46,600 bases of DNA from Candidatus Obscuribacterales bacterium. GTDB lineage: Bacteria; Cyanobacteriota; Vampirovibrionia; Obscuribacterales; Obscuribacteraceae. Under the pieces are notes generated by a model. The model searched no databases. It was not told the origin of the DNA and saw only the letters and a program-made list of their open reading frames with translations. Made by a program: the position numbers and the translations under genes. This document shows, one piece after another, positions 34,246-42,922 of this stretch; position 1 is the first letter of the stretch; every line of letters begins with the position of its first letter. The stretch covers positions 1-46,600 of the forward strand of contig JAIERK010000109.1 of assembly GCA_019746975.1 (NCBI GenBank), written 5' to 3'.

Positions 34246-34647
34246 CTAACGCCGTCTCGACGAGAGCTCCTCCGCACGCTTGCGCAACTTGTCGGCTTCA
34301 ATGCTTCTATTCATCAAGTCCAGCAGCTTAGCATAATTTTCCAGAATTGGAATGAGCGTTGGATCTGATTGTCCCAACTCATTCTCGGTAATAGCCAGGG
34401 CTTTTCGCATACAACCTTCGGCATCATAAAATCTATCGAGCGAAATGTAGACTCCGGCCAGATCGTTAAAATCATTGACTACATTCAGTCCAGATGCCAT
34501 TCGAATTTTTATCTCGATTTGTCTTGCCTCATCTTCTCGGGCCTTCGTAACCTTTCGCTGGGTGCGGACCATGAATGTTTTTACAACAATAATGATTGAA
34601 ACGATTACTGCGATTACTGTCCCGATTGTGATTCCAAAATCATTCAT
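34246..34647 (-). CDS. membrane-anchored TPR protein, 133 residues
   Basis: One N-terminal transmembrane helix (ITIGTVIAVIVSIIIVVKTF, residues 6-25) is followed by a charged linker and two TPR-like units (about 55-125: VVNDFNDLAGVYISLDRFYD, AEGCMRKALAITENELG, TLIPILENYAKLLDLMNRSI). No cleavage site, so it is anchored with the TPRs on the cytoplasmic side by the positive-inside rule (basic residues follow the helix). AGGGG lies nine bases upstream of the ATG. It begins 64 bp after the second kinase gene ends and finishes one base before the giant gene. It could be the adaptor joining kinase and giant protein at the membrane (inference). Confidence 0.85.
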   Translation of the reverse strand: MNDFGITIGTVIAVIVSIIIVVKTFMVRTQRKVTKAREDEARQIEIKIRMASGLNVVNDFNDLAGVYISLDRFYDAEGCMRKALAITENELGQSDPTLIPILENYAKLLDLMNRSIEADKLRKRAEELSSRRR

Positions 34648-34711
34648 CGCTTTAAACCCCTGGGCACTATATCAGTGTAGCCACTATGCCTCTTTGTTAG
34701 CAATACTCAAC

Positions 34712-36700
34712 TCAATATGCCTGATTCACTCTGTCGCCGTCTTCGCCTGTTGTGTCTTTGCCGAGCATCTTCCCCGCACGCAGCGTGTCAGCCTTAAGGT
34801 GGATCATCACGTCCGGTCTTTCGATACTGAGCTGACGCACTGATACTTCGTCGAGTCCCGAACAAGACGAAATCATCAAGAATCGAAGGGTGCTTATTTT
34901 GCGGAGCTTGAGCAAGCCCGCTCTTGTAATCCGGCTGTTGTTGTTCAAGCTCAAGCAAAGCAGTGGTTCGCCAATAATCAGATCCAGATCGTCGTCATTG
35001 ATTTCTAGTCCTGAAAGATCGAGACCAGTCAGCTCGTAGCGCTCGGTTAGCGATTTGAGACAGGACTTGTTGATTCTCGTTTCGCCGATACCCAGAGATT
35101 TCAATTTTTTGAGTTTTATAATTTGCTGCAGTCCCTCATCGGTGATTTCATTGCCGGTGAGGTCTAACCCCTCCAATGTCTGGATCTCCGACACTGTATA
35201 TGTGACCTTGTCCGTGAGTCGATCGAAACGCAAAGAAAGGAACTTGAGATTCGGCATGTTTTTCATATGACTGATACCATCATCCGAGATGGTATCGAGT
35301 TTATTCAAAATCAGCAGCTGCAGACTGGCTATCTTACTGATAGTGCTCAACCCTAGGTTGGAGACCTTGCAAGCGGTCAGATCGAGACCGAGGATCCTGC
35401 GATTGTTCAAGACTTTGAATGATTCGCCGGTAATATCTTTGTGATACAAGCGAATGTACTGACCTTGCTTTGCTGCCGCGGGCAACATGCGTTCCAGAAT
35501 GTGATCGTCAATTATGCCAATCACTCTGACCCAGGGGACGAGCTCCTGCAGATATGGATGGAAGTTGCTTGCGAATTTGAAAATGTTTGGTTCTGAATAA
35601 ATGTCGAAGTTCTTCGACACGGCATCGAAATCAGCTCGGATTGTTTGTTTCCAGTGCTCCTGAACTGCGCTATCGAACTCCGTCTTTGGCTGCGCATCAC
35701 TCAGGAATTGAGCGGTGACATATAGCAGTGATAAGAATGTTGCGATTGATGCCACTAGAATTACGAGTTTTGTCGAGCGTTTCAACTGAACCTCTGGCTT
35801 TGGAGAGCTGGGCTCTTCGTGTTGTTTACCCGTAGACCCTTCATTCGTCTCGACTAGCAGGGCAATATGTTCCAACTCATCGCCAATTTCTTCGACTGAT
35901 TGAAATCGCTGATCCGGATCCTTTCTCAGCATTTTGGATATCAGTTGCTCCAGCTCTGGAATACCTTCTTCGGCGTCTCGAAGGCTCGATACCCTTGGTG
36001 GTGCATCATTGACGTGCATGAGAATGGTATCGTTGATGGTGTTGCCCCGGAAGGGTGGTTGTCCGGTAATGCTAAAAAAGAAAAGGCAGCCGAGCGAGTA
36101 TATGTCTGACCTTCTGTCGGCGGGCTTGCCTCTGGCGATGTCCGGTGCCATGTACAGGGGGCTGCCCAATAGACCGTGCTGAATAGATATTCTGAATGCG
36201 GCCTTGCTGTCTTCGTCTTCTGATTTTGCGATTCCGAAGTCGACAATCTTAGCCGTCGGCGATGCAGAGCCTTCGTCGGAAAGCATTATGTTGCTGGGTT
36301 TAAGATCCCTATGAAAGATGCTTCGGTTGTGCGCATATTCTAATCCGCTACAAATCTGCTTGAAGATTGAGATGCACTGGGCAATCTGCAACGGACAATT
36401 GCGTTTGACGTGTTCTGACAGACTGATTCCGTCTATCAGTTCCATGACAAGGAATGGAGAACCACCGTCATCGACGCTGAAGTCGAACACTTGTACGAGA
36501 TTGCGATGTTGCATCTGACTGAGAATGCGTGCCTCTGTCTGGAGGCGCACTATCTGCTTTGGTGTAGTCTCTGAGGCACGAAGAACCTTTAATGCCACGA
36601 TTTTGTTCAACGAAAGATCCTTCGCCTTGTACAGGTCGCTGTTGGCACCCGAACCGATCTTGTCTATAGTCTCGTATCTAGCGCCAAAAACGCTCTGCAT
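34712..36700 (-). CDS. transmembrane Ser/Thr protein kinase with C-terminal leucine-rich repeats (second)
   Basis: From ATG 36700 (662 residues): kinase domain at about 9-280 with the Gly loop IGSGANSDLYKAKD, K38 (VALKVL), the catalytic loop FHRDLKPSNIML (D132), KIVDFGIAK (D154) and LGSPLYMAPDIARG (APD in place of APE). A juxtamembrane linker and one transmembrane helix (about 310-334) follow. The outer part carries a 90-residue spacer and about eight leucine-rich repeats (about 430-640: GLDLTGNEITDEGLQQIIKL, SLGIGETRINKSCLKSL, GLDLSGLEINDDDLDLI). All catalytic residues are kept. The start is one base after the stop of the UDG-like gene, with GGAG seven bases upstream inside that gene; the frame is open 39 codons further into the UDG gene. 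Confidence 0.92.
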   Translation of the reverse strand: MQSVFGARYETIDKIGSGANSDLYKAKDLSLNKIVALKVLRASETTPKQIVRLQTEARILSQMQHRNLVQVFDFSVDDGGSPFLVMELIDGISLSEHVKRNCPLQIAQCISIFKQICSGLEYAHNRSIFHRDLKPSNIMLSDEGSASPTAKIVDFGIAKSEDEDSKAAFRISIQHGLLGSPLYMAPDIARGKPADRRSDIYSLGCLFFFSITGQPPFRGNTINDTILMHVNDAPPRVSSLRDAEEGIPELEQLISKMLRKDPDQRFQSVEEIGDELEHIALLVETNEGSTGKQHEEPSSPKPEVQLKRSTKLVILVASIATFLSLLYVTAQFLSDAQPKTEFDSAVQEHWKQTIRADFDAVSKNFDIYSEPNIFKFASNFHPYLQELVPWVRVIGIIDDHILERMLPAAAKQGQYIRLYHKDITGESFKVLNNRRILGLDLTACKVSNLGLSTISKIASLQLLILNKLDTISDDGISHMKNMPNLKFLSLRFDRLTDKVTYTVSEIQTLEGLDLTGNEITDEGLQQIIKLKKLKSLGIGETRINKSCLKSLTERYELTGLDLSGLEINDDDLDLIIGEPLLCLSLNNNSRITRAGLLKLRKISTLRFLMISSCSGLDEVSVRQLSIERPDVMIHLKADTLRAGKMLGKDTTGEDGDRVNQAY

Positions 36701-36701
36701 T

Positions 36702-37343
36702 TTACTGCTCCATCGGGCTCTTGAGAAGTCGTCGCCACTCCGGGTGGACGCTGATGAGCTGCAACGCGTCTTGGAGAAGTGACTTGCCAGGCTCCTTCTT
36801 AAACCATGATGATGCACCTGATGGATGCGGAAGCGGAATTATGTCGCGTTCTCTGCCGTGTATCTTCAGTTTGAAAGAACTTCCAACCACTTCTGTCATC
36901 TGCGAAAACTGCATCAGCTGTGCAATTGCCAGCTTGCCGACGGGGATTACCAAATCTGGATCGAGAATTTCAAACTCACTGTCCAACCACACCGAGCAGT
37001 TTTCAATCTCGACCGGCGAAGGAACCCGATCTCCGCCAGTCTTCGTTTTTCCTGGAAAACATCGGCAAACGGCGCTCATGTAAGCTCGACTGCGGAATTC
37101 TTCCTCTTTGAGTCCGATGGACTCGAGCCAGCGAAAAAGTGTCTTTCCGGCAGTCCATGCAAATGGCTTGCCCATGGCACCCTCGCGTGGTCCCGGTGCC
37201 TGACCGATGAGCAACACCTTGGAAATCACCGGGCGGTGGGTCACGACCGGACCGATCATGTTCGGGCACTTCGCGCAGGAAAGCAATAGCTCGATATGTC
37301 GCGTGATCTCTGCGATTTTGTTTGTCTTCGTATCTGGTGTCAT
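36702..37343 (-). CDS. uracil-DNA glycosylase superfamily protein (family 4-like)
   Basis: The 213-residue protein contains the UDG-superfamily motif 1 as GQAPGPREGAMGKPFAWTAG (48-66), a central LDPDLVIPVGKLAIAQL (127-143) and motif 2 as PLPHPSGASSWF (170-181, H173). Four cysteines in family-4-like positions, C23 and C26 (SCAKCP), C93 or C95 (VCRCFPG) and C116 (ENCSVW), suggest an iron-sulfur cluster. Family members remove uracil from DNA. In classical family 4, motif 1 reads GEAPG; here the residue is Gln, so activity or substrate may differ. It sits between two kinase genes, 34 bp after the first and one base before the second. AAGGAA precedes the ATG. Confidence 0.88.
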   Translation of the reverse strand: MTPDTKTNKIAEITRHIELLLSCAKCPNMIGPVVTHRPVISKVLLIGQAPGPREGAMGKPFAWTAGKTLFRWLESIGLKEEEFRSRAYMSAVCRCFPGKTKTGGDRVPSPVEIENCSVWLDSEFEILDPDLVIPVGKLAIAQLMQFSQMTEVVGSSFKLKIHGRERDIIPLPHPSGASSWFKKEPGKSLLQDALQLISVHPEWRRLLKSPMEQ

Positions 37344-37377
37344 TTGTTGTCGGTTCCTTGGATGATCGTCGGAGTAG

Positions 37378-39543
37378 TCAATCCTCTCCGACTTGCACTC
37401 GGACAGCTTTGAGTTGGTCCATCTCGTGTTCGAATTCTACCGCTTGCTGCGGAGAGATTGCTTTGCATTTACTTATGTTGATAAACCCAATCGAATCGCT
37501 CGATTTTAGCGAAGGAAAACACTGGGCGGTGATACGCGTATTGGATAGATTGAGGACCGCCAGTTTCGGAAGCTTTGCGAGTATGGGAGCTGCTTCATCT
37601 GTGACCTTTGTGTTGGAAAGATTAAGTTGTTCGAGGTTGTTCAGATTGGCAAGACTCTTTATGCCATTGTTGCTGACCTTCGTATTGCTGAGATCCAGCG
37701 CGACCAGGCTGTCAATTGTTCCGATGGTCTTAGCGGCCCTGTCACCGAGTTTGGTATCACCGACATCGAGTTTTCTTAGTTTTAGAGTAGTGAAAGATGC
37801 TGCTGCATCGTCTGCCAATGCAGTGGATGAAATGTCTAACTCCTTGAGATTTTTCAATTCATTGAACTTCGGCAGTATTGCGTTCGTTACTCTAGTTGCG
37901 CTCAAATCGAGCTCCTGAATCGAGGAGCGACCGTTCGAGTCGCGCAGACTGACAAGCGTTTCGCCAATCCCGTCTCCAACTCCTGTATTGTCCAGGCTCA
38001 ACTGACTGACATTGAGTCCGGATAAATGGCGAACTCCTTTATCTGTAATGCTTTGAGCGTTTGAAAGATCAACGACTCTTATACTGGTTTTGCCGTCGAG
38101 ACAAACCAATGCATCGTCTGTTATCTCCGGGCAAAGACGCGACGAGGCCTCTTCGGCACGGGGATCACTGACAAGCCCCTCGAAGGTCATATCGTCAAGG
38201 TTTTTGCCTTTGGACCGATGATCTTCTCCCCATTGTTTTAACGCTGCTACTTTCGCTTCCTTAGACTTTTTTACAGCTGATTGCTCAGGGATTTCATCAG
38301 CGCTTCTTATCAGGTTTGGAAACAGAAAAACCAACCCTTGGGCGATGCCAATCAACATGAGCACAGCAAATAAAAAACCGGTCGTGCTGCTGAAAATGGT
38401 GCGAGGCGATGCGGTGGTTGGAAGCTTGGTCTCCATCGATGAATCTGGTGTGGATATGTTCGGCTCCGAATCTGATTCGATGCTAACAGATGTCATATCT
38501 ATGTTGACCGATTGTTTTATCCGATTGTCGATCGCAGGCGCAGCGCCTTCATATACGGCTTCAAGCGCCTCCTTCACATCCATCATGGTTTGAAATCGAT
38601 CGTCCGGATTTTTTTCGAGAAGCTTGAGAACAATCTCTTCAATTTGTGGGTCGACTGCCGTCTCCTCACCCGCGCCGTTGATCGGTGACGGCTGCTGATT
38701 GAGCTGCTGAAGCATAGTCTCCATTCTCGTCCTTCCGACAAACGGTGGTCGTGCGGTCAGGCAATGATAGAGTACACAACCAAGTGAGTAGATGTCCGTA
38801 CGTCGATCAAGAGTCTTGCCCATCACCTGCTCGGGGCTCATGAATGCTGGTGTGCCTACAGTCTCGCCTGTCTTTGTGATCTGATCTTTGCCCTCTTCCT
38901 CATCTGCTCCGTAAATCATTTTGGCTAAACCGAAATCAAGTATTTTTACTAAGTCCGGTCCTCCAGTTTCGAGAGGGACCATCATTATGTTGCTTGGCTT
39001 CAGGTCCCGGTGAAGGATATTCCGGGCGTGCGCATGAGCGAGTCCGTCGCAGAGCTGCATCGCTATTGAAATCGCCATTTTTGTAGGCAGGGCTCCCAGA
39101 TCATCTAGCACCTTCGATAGTGGTGTGCCATCGATGTAGTCCATCACCATGAAAGGCTGATCTCCCTCTGAGACGCCGAAGTCATATACTGCGATAATAT
39201 TGGGATGGGAAAGGGTACCGACGGTGGTGGCTTCTTGTTGGAAGCGCTTCACCGCAGTTGGTGTCATCAAGTGCGAGTGAATCATTTTTATCGCGACCAG
39301 TCTGCCTATGGGAAGTTGTTTGGCCTTGTATATGACGCCGGCGCCGCCGGCACCAATAGATGCGATGAATTCGTATTTGTCCTGTAACGGCGTTCTTGGG
39401 ATGTCGGGCAATTCAAGCGTTGGCGGCTGTGGCAAAGCTCGGGTGGCTTTGTCGCCCTGGTTGACCTCTATTCGCCCGGAGTCAGGGGCGGCATTCTCGT
39501 CTCGCCCGATATTCTCCGCGCCGTCGTGTGGTTGGTCCGTCAT
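37378..39543 (-). CDS. transmembrane Ser/Thr protein kinase with C-terminal leucine-rich repeats (first)
   Basis: 721 residues. The kinase domain (about 57-330) has IGAGGAGVIYKAKQ, K86 (VAIKMI), LHRDLKPSNIMM (D180), KILDFGLAKM (D203) and TVGTPAFMSPEQVMGKTLDR. A Ser/Asp-rich linker leads to one membrane helix (about 386-409). Outside lie about ten short leucine-rich repeats (about 470-700: LVALDLSNTKVSNNGIKSLA, LEQLNLSNTKVTDEAAPILA, LAVLNLSNTRITAQCFPSLK). All catalytic elements are intact. First gene of the five-gene minus-strand operon. Its promoter must lie in the 233-bp divergent gap to 39777. No obvious Shine-Dalgarno. Confidence 0.93.
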   Translation of the reverse strand: MTDQPHDGAENIGRDENAAPDSGRIEVNQGDKATRALPQPPTLELPDIPRTPLQDKYEFIASIGAGGAGVIYKAKQLPIGRLVAIKMIHSHLMTPTAVKRFQQEATTVGTLSHPNIIAVYDFGVSEGDQPFMVMDYIDGTPLSKVLDDLGALPTKMAISIAMQLCDGLAHAHARNILHRDLKPSNIMMVPLETGGPDLVKILDFGLAKMIYGADEEEGKDQITKTGETVGTPAFMSPEQVMGKTLDRRTDIYSLGCVLYHCLTARPPFVGRTRMETMLQQLNQQPSPINGAGEETAVDPQIEEIVLKLLEKNPDDRFQTMMDVKEALEAVYEGAAPAIDNRIKQSVNIDMTSVSIESDSEPNISTPDSSMETKLPTTASPRTIFSSTTGFLFAVLMLIGIAQGLVFLFPNLIRSADEIPEQSAVKKSKEAKVAALKQWGEDHRSKGKNLDDMTFEGLVSDPRAEEASSRLCPEITDDALVCLDGKTSIRVVDLSNAQSITDKGVRHLSGLNVSQLSLDNTGVGDGIGETLVSLRDSNGRSSIQELDLSATRVTNAILPKFNELKNLKELDISSTALADDAAASFTTLKLRKLDVGDTKLGDRAAKTIGTIDSLVALDLSNTKVSNNGIKSLANLNNLEQLNLSNTKVTDEAAPILAKLPKLAVLNLSNTRITAQCFPSLKSSDSIGFINISKCKAISPQQAVEFEHEMDQLKAVRVQVGED

Positions 39544-39776
39544 TACTGAGATTGAACGACCGATAATCGGTAGATTGGTCTCGGATTCCCGGCCGAAGCC
39601 GTATGAGAGCGCAAGTCATGAATTTGTAGCAAACCAGGCTAACACGCCCTGGTTGTCTTGTTCCCCTCAGTAGGTCTGAATTGCCGACCGCAAGCCATCA
39701 TTTAATCCTTGTACTAGAATGTCTCTTGATCTACCTACGGACGTCCGATAGACGCCAATTTAGAAGGAAAATTCGA

Positions 39777-40790
39777 TTGAAGCCGTCTGGATCTAGCCGA
39801 ATATTGATAGTTGCGTTCTTTCTAGGTTGTGCCCTTCACCTTCCCGTGGCGGCGCAGGATGACGAATGCTGCACTGCCACTGCAGATGATAAGTTCTTGT
39901 TCCAACGCCTGCAATCTGCTATGACATTGATTGCCAATGCGAGAAAGCTCAACGATGACTCATCGAAGCTTACCGAACTTGTCGGAACGGTCGCCGCCAA
40001 CGCTACAACCGTTGATGTTTACGGCCGATACGACGACATTTTTCGGCAATACGAGATGGCTCTCAACAATTACAAGCAACACAGGCGCGAGTATCTCGAA
40101 CATGTACAGCGTTTTCACCAATCTCAACAACCAGAAATGATTTCGGGACAATCGAGCAATTTTGGCTCCAGTGCACAGTCGAATTTTGGTATCAAACCTC
40201 TGCAGTTTAGGGTCAACGATGCTTGTGGCCAGTTACAGCAGCTAGAATCAAGCCTCATAGCCAATGAGATGAAGTTGGAAAGCATGATCAACTCACTGGC
40301 TACGGCACAGCAGAAGGAAAGCCCTGCCGCGTTCTCTGAGCTCTGGTCGGAGGCCAACCAACTGGCGGTTACGAACAGCTCTCTGTCTAGCCAGTTCAAT
40401 CATCTCGGCATCCAAAAAACGGCGGGCATATCGCGTAACGTGCGGAGTTTGATCGATCAGGCCAACCGTGATGGTGCGTACAGCTCGCACTTGCAGGCTT
40501 ACAATAATCTATCTCGCGGAAATGGGCTGGAGAACGAAATCTATCAGCGTAGTAATATGCATGCCAAATTCGCACTGACGGTGTTGTCGCGCCTCTCGAT
40601 GATGAGACCGCCGAACCTTGCCTCGCAGGCACCATCGAGCGATAACAGGGTGTTCTCTGCGGAAGATCTTTCCAACGAATCGCAAGCGCTCGATACGGAA
40701 TATGCTAATGTTCAAAATCTATTCGCCAAGCTCGAAGCTGTTAGAAAATCAATGCCACCAACTTTTCAGAAGCAAGGGAATAATATTTAG
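39777..40790 (+). CDS. exported helical protein of unknown function
   Basis: A TTG at 39777 with AAGGA eight bases upstream gives LKPSGSSRILIVAFFLGCAL followed by HLPVAAQ, a good signal peptide; the frame is open 32 codons further but without signal character. The mature part of about 310 residues is Gln/Asn/Ser-rich and mostly helical (FRQYEMALNNYKQHRREYLE, CGQLQQLESSLIANEMKLES), with coiled-coil character. One Cys-Cys pair follows the signal peptide (DDECCTAT). No family recognised. A polytopic membrane protein starts 20 bp downstream, so the two form an operon. Confidence 0.78.
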   Translation: MKPSGSSRILIVAFFLGCALHLPVAAQDDECCTATADDKFLFQRLQSAMTLIANARKLNDDSSKLTELVGTVAANATTVDVYGRYDDIFRQYEMALNNYKQHRREYLEHVQRFHQSQQPEMISGQSSNFGSSAQSNFGIKPLQFRVNDACGQLQQLESSLIANEMKLESMINSLATAQQKESPAAFSELWSEANQLAVTNSSLSSQFNHLGIQKTAGISRNVRSLIDQANRDGAYSSHLQAYNNLSRGNGLENEIYQRSNMHAKFALTVLSRLSMMRPPNLASQAPSSDNRVFSAEDLSNESQALDTEYANVQNLFAKLEAVRKSMPPTFQKQGNNI

Positions 40791-40810
40791 TAAACTTTGC
40801 GAGGGTCGCT

Positions 40811-41752
40811 TTGGATAACCTTCTGTCGATTGGTGATTGCATTAGTTTTTCGATCCGACGGTGTCGAAAAGACCTGCGGTTTTTATTTAAAAAGCTATTG
40901 CTTCCATCCGCTGTCGAGATGGTTGGCAAAGTATTCTTACTTTATGGCGCGCGGGTATTCTTATCCAGCCTTCACCGCGGTCCGGGGGAGGATTTCCTGC
41001 GGGGAATCGGCATTGGATGTGTGGGTTTCGTTATCTGCATCCCTGCTGAAATCTGGCTTACAATGCTGCAACTAGCGTACGTAAGAATGATTGTCCTTCA
41101 AGAAGAGAACTTCGAAAGTTCCTTTGCAAAAACGTGGCCTAAGTTTTGGTGCGTAATGCTTTATGCCATCGCATTTTACCTCTTGCTGATTGTATGGGTA
41201 TTTATCTGGACCTTTTCATTTGGTATAGCGGGTGTTTTGGCAAAAATTTCTCCCGCGATTGCGATCGTAATGATTCCAATCTTGCTAATCATGGTACTTT
41301 TGACGGTTTTATCTCTGATTCTTCTGTGTCTTCCTGTGACCCTTTTGTTCGTCGTTTTAGCCTGTGAGGATACTGGTGTTTTTGCAGTGCTAGGTCGCTC
41401 GATTAAGTTGAGCCTCCGACGCTTCTTTAGAACCTTCGGGTTTGTCTGCTCACTTGGAGTGTCATGGGTGTTGCTCTACACCGCGATGACATCGGTACTT
41501 CAAATTATGTATTTCGTGGAGTATCAGCGCGCCGGGATCTACAGCGGTGCAAAGATCACTTCGGAGATCCAACTGCCAATACTTTTGCAAATGATTGGTG
41601 GACTATGGAATTCGATTGTTTATATGTATTTGATGCCGGTCCTGTTTTTGGCGGCAGGCTATTTCTATTACAGCATCAGGACTCGTGAGGAAGGGCTCGA
41701 TATGAGCTATCAGACCAGGAGATTGCTGGAGCGGGTACACCGATCCGCATGA
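40811..41752 (+). CDS. polytopic membrane protein
   Basis: 313 residues with about six hydrophobic segments, among them GIGCVGFVICIPAEIWLTML, FWCVMLYAIAFYLLLIVWVF and IVMIPILLIMVLLTVLSLIL. The VLACEDTGVFAVLGRSIKLS stretch resembles the 'E..gv..ALkrSw.L' signature of the DUF975/GPDPase-membrane-like integral membrane proteins; this is a resemblance only. Translation likely starts at TTG 40811 with GAGGG five bases upstream. Co-transcribed with the exported helical protein before it. Confidence 0.78.
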   Translation: MDNLLSIGDCISFSIRRCRKDLRFLFKKLLLPSAVEMVGKVFLLYGARVFLSSLHRGPGEDFLRGIGIGCVGFVICIPAEIWLTMLQLAYVRMIVLQEENFESSFAKTWPKFWCVMLYAIAFYLLLIVWVFIWTFSFGIAGVLAKISPAIAIVMIPILLIMVLLTVLSLILLCLPVTLLFVVLACEDTGVFAVLGRSIKLSLRRFFRTFGFVCSLGVSWVLLYTAMTSVLQIMYFVEYQRAGIYSGAKITSEIQLPILLQMIGGLWNSIVYMYLMPVLFLAAGYFYYSIRTREEGLDMSYQTRRLLERVHRSA

Positions 41753-42135
41753 AATTTTATGCGTGCGTCGATGCTATGGTAATTTTCATATTCGATTCTC
41801 CAGGAATGCGAGCGCAGACCTGGAGGAGCACCATATCTGGTTGCAACCGGTCGACTTGAGGTCTTCGATTGAAATTTGTGTCTTGAAAACAGCCCCGCAT
41901 CAGGCTTAGATGCTCTTGTTATCTCTCTACAACCTGCTTAAAACTTGAGAACATGAAGCATTTTTATAATGCCTGAATGTCCGATGTTGCCATTGTTGAT
42001 TATATAAAGTGGCAAATCTTCCTCATGACAATTCTTGCAAAGAGAACGAAAAGCAAGCTAGAATTCCTGCCTCATTCGTGAAGGTCCGCTTGACTACGGG
42101 GCGAATCTGTTGTTCTCTAAACAGGCATCTTGAAC
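41753..42135 (+). other. intergenic region without a recognisable gene
   Basis: About 380 bp, A/T-rich toward its right end (TATATAAAG near 42002). It should contain the promoter of the START-like gene. No clear hairpin, repeat or small gene was identified. Confidence 0.4.
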
Positions 42136-42678
42136 ATGATCAGACTAAATAAAGTGGTATCAATTGCGGTGGCAGGCTATTTTCTGTTGGGCTCGCCTGG
42201 CAGCGTCCAAGCTGAGGAACGTGAGCCGGCGAAGGGCTCCTCGTTCTCGCAGATCGTGGTCAATGCCAAGCCCGAAGACGTCTACAAAGCCATTATCAAA
42301 CTCCGGGACGAAAGCAAAGACTCCGTAAAGGAGCTCTCTAGAGAAGGGCAGCATGCTTGCGTTCTTGAAGAGACCTTCGACAACCTTCCGATTATTGGCG
42401 ATGCTAAATGCGTCTACAAAGAAGTCTATGTTCCGTATAGAACGATCGAATACTATATGGTTCGATCTGAGAAGTTTCGCGCGTTCGAAGGGCGCTGGCA
42501 AATTGCTCCGTCAGCGACTGGAGAGGCTACCAATTTGAGTCTGTCGTCGTATGTCGATCTGGCTATTCCAGTTCCGTTTGCAAAACAATTGACCAAGTTG
42601 CAAACGATGAAGGGCGTCAAGAAGCGGCTCAAAGATGTCAAAACAATCTGCGAGAGCCCTAATCACTCAGTGAAGTAG
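42136..42678 (+). CDS. exported START/SRPBCC-like protein
   Basis: 180 residues from ATG 42136; a TTG two codons earlier is possible. A signal peptide (VVSIAVAGYFLLGSPGSVQA) precedes a domain that reads like the SRPBCC fold: FSQIVVNAKPEDVYKAIIKL, then beta strands HACVLEETFDNLP, CVYKEVYVPYRTIEYYMV, AFEGRWQIAPSATGEATNLS and a C-terminal helix LTKLQTMKGVKKRLKDVKTI. This fold binds hydrophobic ligands or lipids. Exported versions are uncommon but known. No strong ribosome site. Fold call from pattern only. Confidence 0.78.
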   Translation: MIRLNKVVSIAVAGYFLLGSPGSVQAEEREPAKGSSFSQIVVNAKPEDVYKAIIKLRDESKDSVKELSREGQHACVLEETFDNLPIIGDAKCVYKEVYVPYRTIEYYMVRSEKFRAFEGRWQIAPSATGEATNLSLSSYVDLAIPVPFAKQLTKLQTMKGVKKRLKDVKTICESPNHSVK

Positions 42679-42745
42679 AGCGAAGGAAAACTCGGACGTG
42701 ATCGCCCGGCATCGCAGTGTTTGCGGCAATGCTCCGCGGTCACCA

Positions 42746-42894
42746 TCGCCGGCACAGCATGTTCGAACATTCAGGTTCGAGGTTGGAAGCTAGGGTTATG
42801 CGATCCGCCACTAGGACCGCCTGCGTCTCGCCGGCACAGCATGTTCGAACACATTCAGGTTCGAGGTTGGAAGCTGAGGTTATGCGATCCGCCA
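42746..42894. repeat. two near-identical 65-67 bp direct repeats
   Basis: Copy 1 (42746-42810) and copy 2 (42828-42894) share TCGCCGGCACAGCATGTTCG, then TTCAGGTTCGAGGTTGGAAG and TTATGCGATCCGCCA, differing only by a CA insertion and a one- to two-base change. A 17-bp spacer separates them. They fill the space between the START-like gene and the convergent 832-residue gene. Confidence 0.9.
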
Positions 42895-42922
42895 TGCGGA
42901 CTCTAGATCAGACCGCGCTGTA

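Noticed and set aside
30858..39543. Calling the five-gene operon a proven anti-phage defence system
   Set aside because: No nuclease, NTPase, retron, toxin or known defence domain is evident and no phage or defence island genes flank it; only the unusual composition is certain.
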